From Mesorhizobium_B sp963522145 (GTDB lineage Bacteria; Pseudomonadota; Alphaproteobacteria; Rhizobiales; Rhizobiaceae), in the NCBI GenBank assembly GCA_963522145.1, contig CAUQXI010000003.1, positions 124,001 to 188,000 on the forward strand: DNA of 64,000 bases, given 5' to 3'. Position numbers and translations under genes: made by a program. The notes beneath the pieces are model-generated. The model searched no databases, had not been told where the DNA came from, and saw nothing but the letters and a program-made list of their open reading frames with translations. Numbering within the stretch: the first letter of the stretch is position 1; each line of letters starts with the position of its first letter. This document shows positions 9,362-17,400 of this stretch, one piece after another.

Positions 9362-9736
9362 ATGAGAATGCGATCGCGTGTGACCGCAGCGAGCATCCTG
9401 CTGGCCGCAGTTTCGATGCTCATGCCGGTCGGCGTGGCACAGGCAACGGTGTTTGCAGCCTGGGAGGTAACGAATGTTCCGGCCGGCGACGTGCTCAACG
9501 TTCGAGCGTACCCGTCAGCCGCGTCACGGAAGCAAGGTGCTTATACCAACGGAACCGTGCTGCAGATGACGGGAAAATGTACGGGAGGGGTCGATCTGCT
9601 CGACATCGCAGGCCAGCCGAAAGCGAAGCAGATCAAGGCGGTGCGGGGACGCTGGTGTCAGATCTGGCATGACCCCACACAAACCGGCGAGTTCACCCTC
9701 GGATGGGTGCGCGCGAAATACATCGCTCCGCACTAA
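9362..9736 (+). CDS. SH3-domain periplasmic protein
   Basis: The 124-residue protein has a signal peptide (about residues 1-28, ending AQA) followed by a single bacterial SH3-like domain. The DVLNVRAYPSAAS segment is the usual SH3_3 core and GWVRAKYIAP the closing strand. Two Cys residues (KCTGG and RWCQIW) may form a disulfide. Such domains bind cell-wall or protein ligands in the periplasm, but a specific role is not known. The ATG at 9362 is supported by GGGAGGAG upstream. It is convergent with msrB, with three bases between the stops. Confidence 0.75.
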   Translation: MRMRSRVTAASILLAAVSMLMPVGVAQATVFAAWEVTNVPAGDVLNVRAYPSAASRKQGAYTNGTVLQMTGKCTGGVDLLDIAGQPKAKQIKAVRGRWCQIWHDPTQTGEFTLGWVRAKYIAPH

Positions 9737-9739
9737 TGC

Positions 9740-10159
9740 TCACGACGCGCCTTCATCACTCTTGAAGTCGAGCGCGGTGCCGTTCATGCAATAGCGCAGG
9801 CCGGTCGGCTGAGGGCCGTCATTGAAGACGTGGCCAAGATGGGCATCGCACTCGGCACAGCGGACTTCCGTGCGGGTCATGAGGAATGAGCGATCCTTGT
9901 GCTCGGACACGGCACCGGCCTCGATCGGCTGGTAGAAGCTCGGCCAACCGCTGCCGGAATCGTATTTTGTTTCGGAGCTGAACAGCTGCTTGCCGCAGCA
10001 GATGCAGCTGTAGAGCCCGTTCGCCTTGTTGTCCCAATAGGGACCGGTGAACGCACGCTCGGTGCCGTGCTCGCGCGTGACGTGATACTGCTCGGGCGTC
10101 AGGCGCTCGCGCCACTGCTCTTCGCTCTTCTGGACCGGTGTGTCGCTGTCATGCGTCAT
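9740..10159 (-). CDS. msrB: Peptide-methionine (R)-S-oxide reductase
   Basis: The 139-residue enzyme reduces the R epimer of methionine sulfoxide in oxidised proteins. Catalytic Cys124 sits in LRYCMN. Four structural zinc ligands are Cys52 and Cys55 (SCICCG) and Cys101 and Cys104 (CAEC). SGSGWPSFYQP is the canonical substrate-site motif. There is no signal peptide, so it is cytoplasmic. The ATG at 10159 follows AAGGAG; the longer reading frame to 10246 lacks a comparable site. Confidence 0.95.
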   Translation of the reverse strand: MTHDSDTPVQKSEEQWRERLTPEQYHVTREHGTERAFTGPYWDNKANGLYSCICCGKQLFSSETKYDSGSGWPSFYQPIEAGAVSEHKDRSFLMTRTEVRCAECDAHLGHVFNDGPQPTGLRYCMNGTALDFKSDEGAS

Positions 10160-10251
10160 GAACTCGTCTCCTTGTATAAGTCCTAGATAGGGTGCCGGGC
10201 TGCACGCTTGAAGATGGAGCAGGGAAGGATGCAGAGGTGCGATCAACCCTG

Positions 10252-10281
10252 TTGCGGCATGCCGAGCTGTCTCGACAACCT
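10252..10281 (+). promoter_or_regulatory. Candidate sigma-70 promoter of mucR
   Basis: TTGCGG (10252-10257) and a perfect TATAAT (10276-10281) are separated by 18 bases. Transcription would start near 10288, leaving a 5' leader of about 170 bases before the mucR ATG at 10460. Such a long leader is compatible with the autoregulation known for MucR/Ros proteins. Confidence 0.6.
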
Positions 10282-10459
10282 GCAGTATAATGTCGCGAAC
10301 CTTGTAGCATTTTCATGCAGCTCCGAGTGTTCGATCGCTAGGCGGCTTCCATTCTCCTTGATATGACCACTGCGGCTTCTACGGTTCGCCGGCATTCGTC
10401 TGGTGGTGGAGACGGTGCGGACCGCAGAGCCGATCACTGAAACTCTGGGGTTGAAAACA

Positions 10460-10888
10460 ATGGAATCAAACGAGCCTTCTGCGGGAGATGGAAACCCGCT
10501 AATCGGGCTGACGGCCGACGTGGTCGCAGCCTACGACAGTAATAATTCGGTGCCAGCGGCGGCACTCGGCGGCCTGATTGCCGATGTTCACGCCGCTTTG
10601 GGGCGACTCGGCGGAAGTTCAGAGCCTGCGGCAGCGGGCGACAAGCCGAAGCCGGCGATCAATCCGAAACGCTCCGTTCACGACGACTACATCATCTGTC
10701 TTGAAGACGGAATGAAGTTCAAGTCGCTTAAGCGTCACCTGATGACCCACTATAACATGACGCCCGAGCAGTATCGGGAGAAGTGGGGCCTGGAACAGGG
10801 CTATCCCATGGTAGCGCCGAATTACGCCGCCGCCCGCTCGCAATTGGCCAAGAATATGGGGCTGGGCCGCAAGCGCATGGATGGCTGA
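10460..10888 (+). CDS. mucR: MucR/Ros family transcriptional regulator
   Basis: This 142-residue protein has the single zinc-finger domain of the MucR/Ros family. Ligand positions are Cys80, Asp83, His93 and His97 (C-x2-D-x9-H-x3-H), i.e. the variant in which Asp replaces the second Cys. Members bind AT-rich DNA, act like small H-NS-type repressors and control exopolysaccharide, motility and symbiosis or virulence genes in rhizobia and Brucella. The N-terminus (about residues 15-50) is the oligomerisation region. The ATG at 10460 matches the usual length; a GTG at 10403 adds a non-conserved leader. A strong terminator follows at 10920. Confidence 0.93.
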   Translation: MESNEPSAGDGNPLIGLTADVVAAYDSNNSVPAAALGGLIADVHAALGRLGGSSEPAAAGDKPKPAINPKRSVHDDYIICLEDGMKFKSLKRHLMTHYNMTPEQYREKWGLEQGYPMVAPNYAAARSQLAKNMGLGRKRMDG

Positions 10889-10919
10889 GCGCTTGTCTCG
10901 ACCAGCGTGATGTTTCCGA

Positions 10920-10951
10920 ACGACGGCGCCGTATGGCGCCGTCGTTTTTTT
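10920..10951 (+). terminator. Intrinsic terminator of mucR
   Basis: A perfect 10-bp stem (10921-10930 with 10935-10944) with loop GTAT is followed by seven T. It lies 32 bases after the mucR stop and reads only in the + direction. Confidence 0.95.
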
Positions 10952-10958
10952 GGACGTA

Positions 10959-11231
10959 TCAGTCCGTTGTCGCGAGACGGTCGCGGCAGCGCTTGAGTGC
11001 CATGTGGCGCTCAAGGTCATAGCCGGGCGTGCCGCCTGTCCCGCGCAATCGCTCGCGCTCGATGGCACGGCTGATGCGATGAAGTGCTTTGTGACGCTCT
11101 CGCGCGTCGAGACTGCGCACTTCTCTCATATCGATCCGGCAGCATAGCCATGCCGCTGCGACGTCGGACGGCCGGACGACATCGGCCAATAATCGCACCT
11201 GATCGTCGTGCTGCCGAAATTTCCGGTCCAT
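10959..11231 (-). CDS. Hypothetical small basic protein
   Basis: A 90-residue open frame runs from an ATG at 11231. I do not recognise a family. The product is basic and probably all-helical, with Arg-rich helices in its second half and a Cys pair near residue 30. Third codon positions are only moderately GC-rich (about two thirds), lower than the neighbours. It lies convergent to mucR and divergent from the probable gafY gene, in a stretch with no better frame. It may be a real lineage-specific gene or a chance frame. Confidence 0.45.
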   Translation of the reverse strand: MDRKFRQHDDQVRLLADVVRPSDVAAAWLCCRIDMREVRSLDARERHKALHRISRAIERERLRGTGGTPGYDLERHMALKRCRDRLATTD

Positions 11232-11376
11232 CGAAGGCTGTCCTGATTCCTTGGGGTGTCCGAGGACTCTGCCGCACGGGTCAGCGCGGCGGACGGGATA
11301 GATGAGGCCGCGAAATAATCTCGAAACAATTTCATCAGCTTACGGGAACACGCCTCCGATAGTTGTTCCTGTTTTG

Positions 11377-11406
11377 TTCACATCCATGCCAGGTTGTGCC
11401 TATAAG
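11377..11406 (+). promoter_or_regulatory. Candidate promoter upstream of the gafY-like gene
   Basis: TTCACA (11377-11382, five of six to TTGACA) and TATAAG (11401-11406) have an 18-base spacer. The start of transcription would be near 11413, about 25 bases before the GTG at 11438, which supports that start codon. Confidence 0.5.
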
Positions 11407-11437
11407 ACCCGCTTCCAAGGTCGAGCGCAGGTGCATC

Positions 11438-11881
11438 GTGGCAGCCAAGCCGGTTCAAGCCATTCTTGAGGAAGAAGCGCTGCTCGAAGCAGGGAGCGGT
11501 GAGCCCCGCTGGGAGCAGCACGACCCGATGTCGGGCACTATCGGCTGCCCGAAGAACCGCCGCGAGCGTGCAGTCGCATTGTGTGAGGCGATGATCGACG
11601 TCACGGCAGCCTTGTTCAGCGTGTCGGGCAAGGAGATGCGTCGGAGCGGCCGCACCGGGCTCGATGTTGCGCGGGTGCGTCAGATCGCGATGTATGTCAC
11701 CCACACAATTCTCGGCGTGAGCATGAAGGAGGTGGGGCGCGGCTTCGGCCGTGACCGCACCACGGTGCTGCACGCCTGCCACCTCATCGAGGATTTGCGT
11801 GATGACGAAGAGTTCGACCGGCACGTCGTGATGGTCGAACGCGTGGCGCTCGCTGCTTTCCGCGACCGGCTAGAGCAATGA
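11438..11881 (+). CDS. DnaA domain IV-like DNA-binding protein, probable GTA activator GafY
   Basis: This 147-residue protein carries, at about residues 76-117, a helix-turn-helix clearly related to the C-terminal DNA-binding domain of DnaA: VARVRQIAMY, then GRDRTTVLHA in place of DnaA's GRDHTTVLHA. It has no AAA+ domain, so it is not an initiator. In Rhodobacter the GTA activator GafA joins such a domain to a second RNA-polymerase-interacting part; in Caulobacter they are separate, GafY and GafZ. Here the next gene, one base away, is the DUF6456 partner, and an RcGTA-type cluster lies 9.3 kb downstream. I therefore infer GafY. The GTG at 11438 is chosen from promoter position and the poor quality of the upstream sequence. 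Confidence 0.72.
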   Translation: MAAKPVQAILEEEALLEAGSGEPRWEQHDPMSGTIGCPKNRRERAVALCEAMIDVTAALFSVSGKEMRRSGRTGLDVARVRQIAMYVTHTILGVSMKEVGRGFGRDRTTVLHACHLIEDLRDDEEFDRHVVMVERVALAAFRDRLEQ

Positions 11882-11882
11882 G

Positions 11883-12662
11883 ATGGAGGCGGCGAGGAGG
11901 CGCATCCTTCGTTTCCTGGAGAAGGGGCCGGCTGAACAAAAGGCCAGCGGCGCGAACAAGGCGCATGTGCTGCTTGAGGCGGATGAGAAAGGAACCGTGT
12001 CCGTTTCGCGCGGGGCGCTGATCGAACTGATCAGCGAGGGCGTGGTTGTTTCCGAAGGGGGCCGCCTGCGGCTGGGTGGCGAAGGCAGCGACCCGCTCGG
12101 CGCACGTGCTCGCGTGGTGCAATCCACCGTGATCGGATCGGCAGGTGAGACGATCATGGCGGAACTGAACCTCGCCGAGTCGCCGCTCGGCGCACTGATG
12201 CGGCGAAAGAACAAGAACGGGGCACGGTTCCTGACCGAGGCCGAGTTTGCTGCCGGAGAACGGCTGCGTGCGGATTACACGCGCGGTCAGATGATGCCGA
12301 GGCTGGGCGCCAACTGGGAGGCGTCCGTCTCATCAGGCCGGCGCGGCGGCGGCGGCGCGGGCGGCGTGCCCGACCTGACGGACACTGCGCTCGCGGCCCG
12401 GATGCGGGCGGAAAAGGCTATCGCGGCGGTCGGTCCTGAACTGGCAGGCGTGCTGGTGGACGTGTGCTGTTTCCTGAAGGGACTGGAACAGGTGGAAAGC
12501 GAACGCGGCTGGCCGGTTCGCTCGGCCAAGATCGTGTTGAAGACCGCGCTCGGAGCGCTGAGCCGCCATTACAAACCTGCCGCGGCGGGGAAGAGCCGGA
12601 AGGTTCTGCATTGGGGGTCCGACGACTATCGCCCGGAACTCACCGAGCGCAGCGGCGAGTAG
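11883..12662 (+). CDS. DUF6456 protein, probable GTA activator/anti-terminator GafZ
   Basis: This 259-residue protein has an N-terminal winged-helix-like region, a stretch around residues 95-115 (SPLGALMRRKNKNG followed by FLTEAEFAAGERLRADY) and a C-terminal helical part ending in RSAKIVLKTALGALSRHY. These are the hallmarks of DUF6456, the domain shared with the C-terminal half of Rhodobacter GafA and with Caulobacter GafZ. GafZ has been reported to work as an anti-terminator on the GTA cluster together with Nus factors. A Gly-rich linker separates the halves near residue 160. The ATG is one base after the GafY-like stop, so the pair is one operon. The GafZ assignment rests on family and context, not on experiment in this organism. 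Confidence 0.7.
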   Translation: MEAARRRILRFLEKGPAEQKASGANKAHVLLEADEKGTVSVSRGALIELISEGVVVSEGGRLRLGGEGSDPLGARARVVQSTVIGSAGETIMAELNLAESPLGALMRRKNKNGARFLTEAEFAAGERLRADYTRGQMMPRLGANWEASVSSGRRGGGGAGGVPDLTDTALAARMRAEKAIAAVGPELAGVLVDVCCFLKGLEQVESERGWPVRSAKIVLKTALGALSRHYKPAAAGKSRKVLHWGSDDYRPELTERSGE

Positions 12663-12677
12663 CTGGCGACCCGGGGA

Positions 12678-13103
12678 TCAGGCGACTTCGCTATTGACCT
12701 GAGCGGCGTCCTGCTTGATGCGCTTGACCATCGCCCGAACGCCGTTGGCGCGCTGGGCGCTGAGATGATCGTTGAGGCCCAACTCCTTGAGCACAGGTTC
12801 CGCCTCCGTCGCGACGATCTCGGAGGCGGGCCGGCCGGAATAAAGGGCAAGCACGATGGCGATCAGGCCGCGCACGATGTGGGCGTCCGACTGGCCGCGA
12901 AAACGTATCAGCGGATCCGCTCCTGCCTCCCGTTCGGAAACGAGCCAAACCTGGCTGGCGCAGCCCGACACCTTCGTGTCCGCGTTCTGCTCCGATGGGT
13001 CGAGCGGGGGAAGGTCGTCGCCCAGTTCGATCACATAGCGGTAACGCTCTTCCCAGTCGTCGAGAAAGGCGAAGTCGTCGCGGATTTCAACAATGGTCTT
13101 CAT
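12678..13103 (-). CDS. sufE: SufE family Fe-S assembly protein
   Basis: The 141-residue protein matches SufE throughout. It has DDFAFLDDWEERYRYVIELG at the start, then VSGCASQVWL with the conserved sulfur-accepting Cys, and LGLNDHLSAQRANG near the C-terminus. SufE takes persulfide sulfur from the cysteine desulfurase SufS and passes it to the SufBCD scaffold. The rest of the suf operon is not in the window, which is usual for this stand-alone copy in rhizobia. The ATG at 13103 gives the family's normal N-terminus; 12 extra codons upstream are not conserved-looking. It is convergent with the GafZ-like gene. Confidence 0.92.
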   Translation of the reverse strand: MKTIVEIRDDFAFLDDWEERYRYVIELGDDLPPLDPSEQNADTKVSGCASQVWLVSEREAGADPLIRFRGQSDAHIVRGLIAIVLALYSGRPASEIVATEAEPVLKELGLNDHLSAQRANGVRAMVKRIKQDAAQVNSEVA

Positions 13104-13160
13104 GACGAGGCATATAATGCACCCGCTTCGGCGCGTCACCCGGATGGATCAACTGGAACC

Positions 13161-13487
13161 TCAATCCTTGGCAGGTATGCTTCCGGCGATCACCGCAGGC
13201 TGATCGGCGCCAGCGGGTTCCTCGGCCTGATCATCCAGCATCTCGAGAGCAAAGCGGCTTCCTTCCTTCGCGCGCACGCCGATGGTCTGGATCGCGGATC
13301 GTCCCGTTTCGCAAACATCCGGCTTGCGTTGGCAAAGTCCCGCGAGGTCGCCCACCGCATCGCGTGCTGCGGAAAGGGCTTGGAGCGGGCCGACTCGTGG
13401 CGCGCCATCCTCCGGCGCGCCGAGGTCGAACGGCAGAGCGAGAAGAACAAGCGAGAACCAGAAAGCCATCCGGAGAAGAAAGAACAT
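13161..13487 (-). CDS. DUF5330 protein
   Basis: This 108-residue protein starts with a membrane segment (MFFLLRMAFWFSLVLLALPF) and continues as a soluble helical part. The region around the two Cys in LCQRKPDVCETG is typical of rhizobial DUF5330 proteins. Function is unknown; topology suggests a periplasmic domain held by an N-terminal anchor. The ATG at 13487 is preceded by GGAG seven bases away, which decides it over the ATG at 13499. It is probably transcribed upstream of sufE on the same strand. Confidence 0.75.
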   Translation of the reverse strand: MFFLLRMAFWFSLVLLALPFDLGAPEDGAPRVGPLQALSAARDAVGDLAGLCQRKPDVCETGRSAIQTIGVRAKEGSRFALEMLDDQAEEPAGADQPAVIAGSIPAKD

Positions 13488-13818
13488 GACCCGCTCCATT
13501 CCTTGGTGAGGCGCGTTCAATGCGGTGCTTGAACAGAGTGGATCATGACACGCCTTTGCCAAGGCCGGCTTCAAAAGAAACGCCGCATTTTTCCGTCAGA
13601 GTAAGGGAAGTCCTAACCATCGGTTGGCTCGGCAGGGTGGGACAGGGTGGCCCGGAGGCGCCGCCGGGAGCCAGCCATTTATTCATTCCTTAAACGCTCG
13701 GTGCGACTGTTCGCTTGTCCGGGAATACGAGCCGGTCTGGGTTGGTCGGCTCGGTTCAGGGTCATGGGTGTGTGTTGGTTTGAGTTTGTTCAGGGTCCAG
13801 TTCAGCAGAGCCGATGGG

Positions 13819-15207
13819 GTGCCTTCTTCCTTGCGGAAGCAGGCGCGCCATGACGTGCCGCGCGCCGGACATTTGAGGATGCAGGGGCTTTTCGCCGCCA
13901 GCGCTGCTTCGGTTCTTGTCCCTCTCAACATCGGACTGGTCTGGACTGGAAGCGCAGCGCTCGGCATAGCGGGGGCAGCGGCAGCGCTCGGTGCGGCTCT
14001 CGCAAGCGCTTGTGCGTGGCGCAGCATCCTGAGGGGCGGGCACGACGCGGCGCGGCCGTCCGTTGAACCTGGCACCACGCGTCTCACCTTCAGTGAAAGC
14101 AGCGAAGCCGACGAGGCCGAAGGTGACTGCGGCGCACTTCTCGGGCTGCCATCCGATCTGCTGCTTGGGTCGGGTTTCTTCGACCGGCTTCATGTGGCCG
14201 ACCGCGTGGTGTTTCTTTGCGCGCTTTCCGAAACACGCGAGGGCGGCGGCGCGCGGACCATTTCGCTCCGGCTGAGATTGCCGCGCAGTGAAGGCTCGGC
14301 CGCGCCATCAAACTATCGAAGCCTGGTACTCGAATTGCAATGTTCGCCTCAAGACAAGGGCCTTGTTTGCGGCGTTCTGCGCGACAACAGCGAAGTTGAA
14401 ACTTTGCGCGCGCATCTGGCCGAAGCGAAGGAAGAAGCGGCAAGGCTCAAAACCGATCAGGGCCGGACGCTCGCCACGATGGGGCATGAACTGCGCACGC
14501 CGCTCAACGCGATCATCGGCTTCGCGGAGATGCTGGGCGAGGAAAGCCTGGGCGGCTTCAGCGATCCCAGGCAACGGGACTATGCTTCGCTGATCCAACA
14601 ATCGGGGCATCACCTTCTGACCGTGATCGAGGGCATCCTCGATGGCGCGATGGTGGAAGCGGGTGCCTATAGTCCGATTTGCGAGACATTCCGGTTCGCT
14701 GATGTGGTCGAGAGCACGCGGGCGATGCTCGACATGACCGCGAAGGAAAAGGGAATCGAACTGTCCGTCCACCTTGCGCCGTCCTGCGGCGCGATCGAAG
14801 GTGACAAGCGTGTGATGCGGCAGATCCTGGTGAACCTGGCATCCAATGCGCTGAAGTTCACGCCGCGTGGCGGGCAAGTCTCGATCGGCGGCCAGCGTGT
14901 CGGATCGCGGCTCCACTTCTGGGTGCGCGACAATGGGATGGGGATCGCTGCGGACGATCTTGTTCGGATCGGCCAACCCTTCGTGCGCGTCGGGCGGCCC
15001 GCAGAGGTGGAAGGCTGCGGCTTGGGGCTGGCATTGGTGAAGACGCTGGTGAAAAGCCAGCATGGCAGCTTCGCCATCGAAAGCGCACCCGGCGAGGGGA
15101 CCTTGGTGACCGTTGCCCTTCCGCTCGAGCTTTCATCCGCAATCAGCACGTCACGAACTATCGATGCGAAAGGCGAAGATCATGTCGCGTTCCGCAAGAC
15201 AGCCTGA
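13819..15207 (+). CDS. Membrane sensor histidine kinase
   Basis: This protein of about 460 residues has two hydrophobic segments near its N-terminus (after MQGLFAASAAS...), a PAS-like region and a coiled coil. The dimerisation domain has the H-box MGHELRTPLNAIIGF and the ATPase domain has NLASNALKF (N box), RDNGMGIAADD (G1) and GCGLGLALVKTL (G2). The C-terminus resembles the PleC/DivJ-type kinases of Alphaproteobacteria, but I cannot name an orthologue. The start is uncertain: the frame is open from 13624, and codon bias turns typical only near 13800. I used the GTG at 13819; an ATG at 13879 is also possible. No response regulator is adjacent. The next gene overlaps its 3' end by 26 bases. 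Confidence 0.82.
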   Translation: MPSSLRKQARHDVPRAGHLRMQGLFAASAASVLVPLNIGLVWTGSAALGIAGAAAALGAALASACAWRSILRGGHDAARPSVEPGTTRLTFSESSEADEAEGDCGALLGLPSDLLLGSGFFDRLHVADRVVFLCALSETREGGGARTISLRLRLPRSEGSAAPSNYRSLVLELQCSPQDKGLVCGVLRDNSEVETLRAHLAEAKEEAARLKTDQGRTLATMGHELRTPLNAIIGFAEMLGEESLGGFSDPRQRDYASLIQQSGHHLLTVIEGILDGAMVEAGAYSPICETFRFADVVESTRAMLDMTAKEKGIELSVHLAPSCGAIEGDKRVMRQILVNLASNALKFTPRGGQVSIGGQRVGSRLHFWVRDNGMGIAADDLVRIGQPFVRVGRPAEVEGCGLGLALVKTLVKSQHGSFAIESAPGEGTLVTVALPLELSSAISTSRTIDAKGEDHVAFRKTA

Positions 15208-15922
15208 GCGCAAGGGCGCCAACCGGCCAAAGCGCGGAGGGTCAGCACCTCGCAGCGAGAACTCGGCCTTCGCCGCCTTTGTCATGCGCAATCCCCTGCC
15301 GATCGCGGGGGGCACGGCCTTTGTCGTCGCCATGAGCTTCGTTTCGGCAAACGCACTCTGGTACCAGCCGCACCGTCATCCGGGCGCCTTCTTTGCCACG
15401 CGCACATTGCCGCCTGTCACCCGCTCGACCGTCGAGGCAGAAACCACCTTCCGCCTTGAGGATGAGGAGGCCTCCACGACGCGCCTGAGCGATCCGGTGG
15501 TTTTTCAGGTGCAGGACCGTTTGAAGGAACTGGGCATCTATGCGGGACCGGTCGAAGGGCTGGTCGGAAAGGCGACCCGGAGGGCGGTGCTCGTGTTTCA
15601 GGCCGAGAACGGCTTGCAGCCTTCGGGCGAGATCGACGACGCCCTTCTCAAGGCGCTGCGGCTGCCTTCCGTCGAGAGCACTACGCCGCCGGAGCGCACC
15701 GGATCGATTGGTCCAGCCACGGCATCGGGCGATCCCGACATCCGCAAGATCCAGGCTGGGCTGCGCGCATTCGGGAATGAGGCAATCACCGTCGACGGGG
15801 TCGCGGGATCTCGCACGGAAGCGGGGATCCGAGAGTTCCAGAAGATGTTTGGGCTGCCCGAGACGGGGAAGCCTGACGCTGCCGTCATGGCAAAGATGCA
15901 GGAAATCGGGCTGATCCACTGA
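15182..15922 (+). CDS. Peptidoglycan-binding domain protein (two PG_binding_1 repeats)
   Basis: The 246-residue protein has a basic cytoplasmic N-terminus, one membrane segment (about residues 38-58) and two peptidoglycan-binding repeats. The first has VQDRLKELGIYAGPVEGLVG, the second IRKIQAGLRAFG followed by VDGVAGSRTEAGIREFQ. It is thus an inner-membrane-anchored wall-binding protein without a catalytic domain. It overlaps the end of the histidine kinase gene and is probably translated with it. A direct role with the kinase is possible but not shown. Confidence 0.85.
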   Translation: MSRSARQPERKGANRPKRGGSAPRSENSAFAAFVMRNPLPIAGGTAFVVAMSFVSANALWYQPHRHPGAFFATRTLPPVTRSTVEAETTFRLEDEEASTTRLSDPVVFQVQDRLKELGIYAGPVEGLVGKATRRAVLVFQAENGLQPSGEIDDALLKALRLPSVESTTPPERTGSIGPATASGDPDIRKIQAGLRAFGNEAITVDGVAGSRTEAGIREFQKMFGLPETGKPDAAVMAKMQEIGLIH

Positions 15923-15962
15923 GACGCTCGCCTTCGGTGTTCGCGCCGGTTAAGACTGCTTC

Positions 15963-16307
15963 ATGCGTCTCACAAGCGACTTCTGGGCGTCGGCGCTGAT
16001 CCGACGCGTGACAGCGGAGGGTGGCTTCGGTGCGGTGCTGCGACGCGGCGCGTCGGAGGCCGGCGCAGTGTTCATCGTGTCTCGCAACCGTCTCGGCGAG
16101 GTTGCGCTTTTCGTTCCCGCCTCGCAGGCAACCTATGGCGAGGAGCGACCGAGCGAGCGTCTCTTCACGCGGATTGAGGTTCCCGATCAGGCCTCCCTCG
16201 ACGCAAGGCTGGAGCGTGAGAGGCATTACGACAGCGACATCTGGGTGGTCGAAATCGAGCCGGGCCGGACACCCGTCGAAGCGCTGTTTACGCTCGCAGC
16301 GGGGTAA
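15963..16307 (+). CDS. DUF1491 family protein
   Basis: This 114-residue protein fits DUF1491 along its whole length: the N-terminal RLTSDFWASALIRRV, then GAVLRRGASEAGAVFI, and a C-terminal DSDIWVVEIE. The family is confined to Alphaproteobacteria and has no known function. No signal peptide or membrane segment is present. The last 20 bases overlap the 3' end of the convergent DUF2336 gene. Confidence 0.85.
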   Translation: MRLTSDFWASALIRRVTAEGGFGAVLRRGASEAGAVFIVSRNRLGEVALFVPASQATYGEERPSERLFTRIEVPDQASLDARLERERHYDSDIWVVEIEPGRTPVEALFTLAAG

Positions 16308-17235
16308 TCCGGTTGACGCCTTCCGCATTGTCCGCCTCAGGTGAGCGCCAGCGCGCAAGAGCCTGCGCGGTTTCCTTCGCATCGATCCCGTCATATTCCT
16401 TGAGGAAGTCCGCGATCTCGCTCGCATCGCGGAATGATTCCGTGGAGACCAGCGCGGTGATCAGAAAGGCTTCTTCCGCACGAAGGCTGAGCGCCTTCAA
16501 CGCCACCGAAAATTCCTGCGAAACGGGTCCGTCTAGGATCGATGCGGCCTGATCGAACCAGATGCCAAGCGCATCGGCGAGGGCCGTTTGAAGCAACGCA
16601 CGATGACCGCTCAGCGCCGCGTCCCGCAACCGGAGAAACGACGCGCGTCGTGAAACAGGGGTGTCCCCGACTTTACTGAGCCGCATCATGCCTCGAAGGC
16701 GCCGGTGCGCGTTGTCAGTGGTGCTTTCCGGCTGCCGAGCAATGATCGGAGCTTCTGCTGGCGCTCGCTCGGGCACGCGCTCATCTACCCCGGTCTGCCC
16801 GGATGAACGAAGGCCGGGTGCCTGTCCCAAGAGACGCACAAGGCTTGCAATGGCCGGATTGAGGTCGGCGCGGCGGCCGATGGCAAGGGCGTGCCCTCGT
16901 CCGTGGCGGCCGATCAATGCAAGCAGGTCGATGTCACGCAGAGCCGGCGAGCGGATCAGAAGCGGGGCCGCGACATCCACGCTGTCGTCGCATAGGCGGC
17001 GGGTCAACGCCTTGGGAGTTTGCTCGCATTCCGACAGCGCGGCGGCCGCGAATCGGCGGGCGGACACGGAGGCCTGGTCGAAAAGCGGAATGGCGAGATC
17101 GTCAAGCCGTGCCGCGTCTTGGCGCGACGGGCGCGGGAGCGAGCAATAAGCGGAGATGGCCGCGCGAAATACGCGATCCGTGCGGCTTTCACTGCCGCCG
17201 CCGATCGCAATCTGCCTGAAAACGGATGAAGACAC
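16288..17235 (-). CDS. DUF2336 family protein
   Basis: The protein (315 residues from the GTG at 17235; a GTG at 17262 would add nine) is mostly helical with HEAT-like repetition, as in DUF2336. Recognisable parts are LFDQASVSARRFAAAALSE and, near the C-terminus, ESFRDASEIADFLKEYDGI. The function of the family is unknown. The middle, around residues 145-190, is a low-complexity linker. It is convergent with DUF1491 and shares 20 bases with it. A CtrA-like box lies about 80 bases upstream. Confidence 0.78.
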   Translation of the reverse strand: MSSSVFRQIAIGGGSESRTDRVFRAAISAYCSLPRPSRQDAARLDDLAIPLFDQASVSARRFAAAALSECEQTPKALTRRLCDDSVDVAAPLLIRSPALRDIDLLALIGRHGRGHALAIGRRADLNPAIASLVRLLGQAPGLRSSGQTGVDERVPERAPAEAPIIARQPESTTDNAHRRLRGMMRLSKVGDTPVSRRASFLRLRDAALSGHRALLQTALADALGIWFDQAASILDGPVSQEFSVALKALSLRAEEAFLITALVSTESFRDASEIADFLKEYDGIDAKETAQALARWRSPEADNAEGVNRITPLRA

Positions 17236-17314
17236 GGGAACCCGATACGCAACAGCCCACACGGCCGGTCGACCACGTCGGAGACCAGCCAGACGTAAGA
17301 TTAGCGCTGATCCG

Positions 17315-17330
17315 TTAGCGACCTGTTAAC
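17315..17330. promoter_or_regulatory. CtrA-like binding site
   Basis: TTAG-N7-TTAAC matches the CtrA consensus TTAA-N7-TTAAC at eight of nine fixed positions. It lies between the divergent DUF2336 gene and the 61-residue gene starting at 17401. Confidence 0.4.
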
Positions 17331-17400
17331 TCTCGCATGGCTTGATCAGAGCAGGAGGCGTTGCGTTTTTGCTCCGGTTTGTCGCGCGAGAAGCCGAGAT

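Noticed and set aside
11438..11881. DnaA replication initiator
   Set aside because: Only the domain IV-like helix-turn-helix is present; there is no AAA+ domain and the length is 147 residues.
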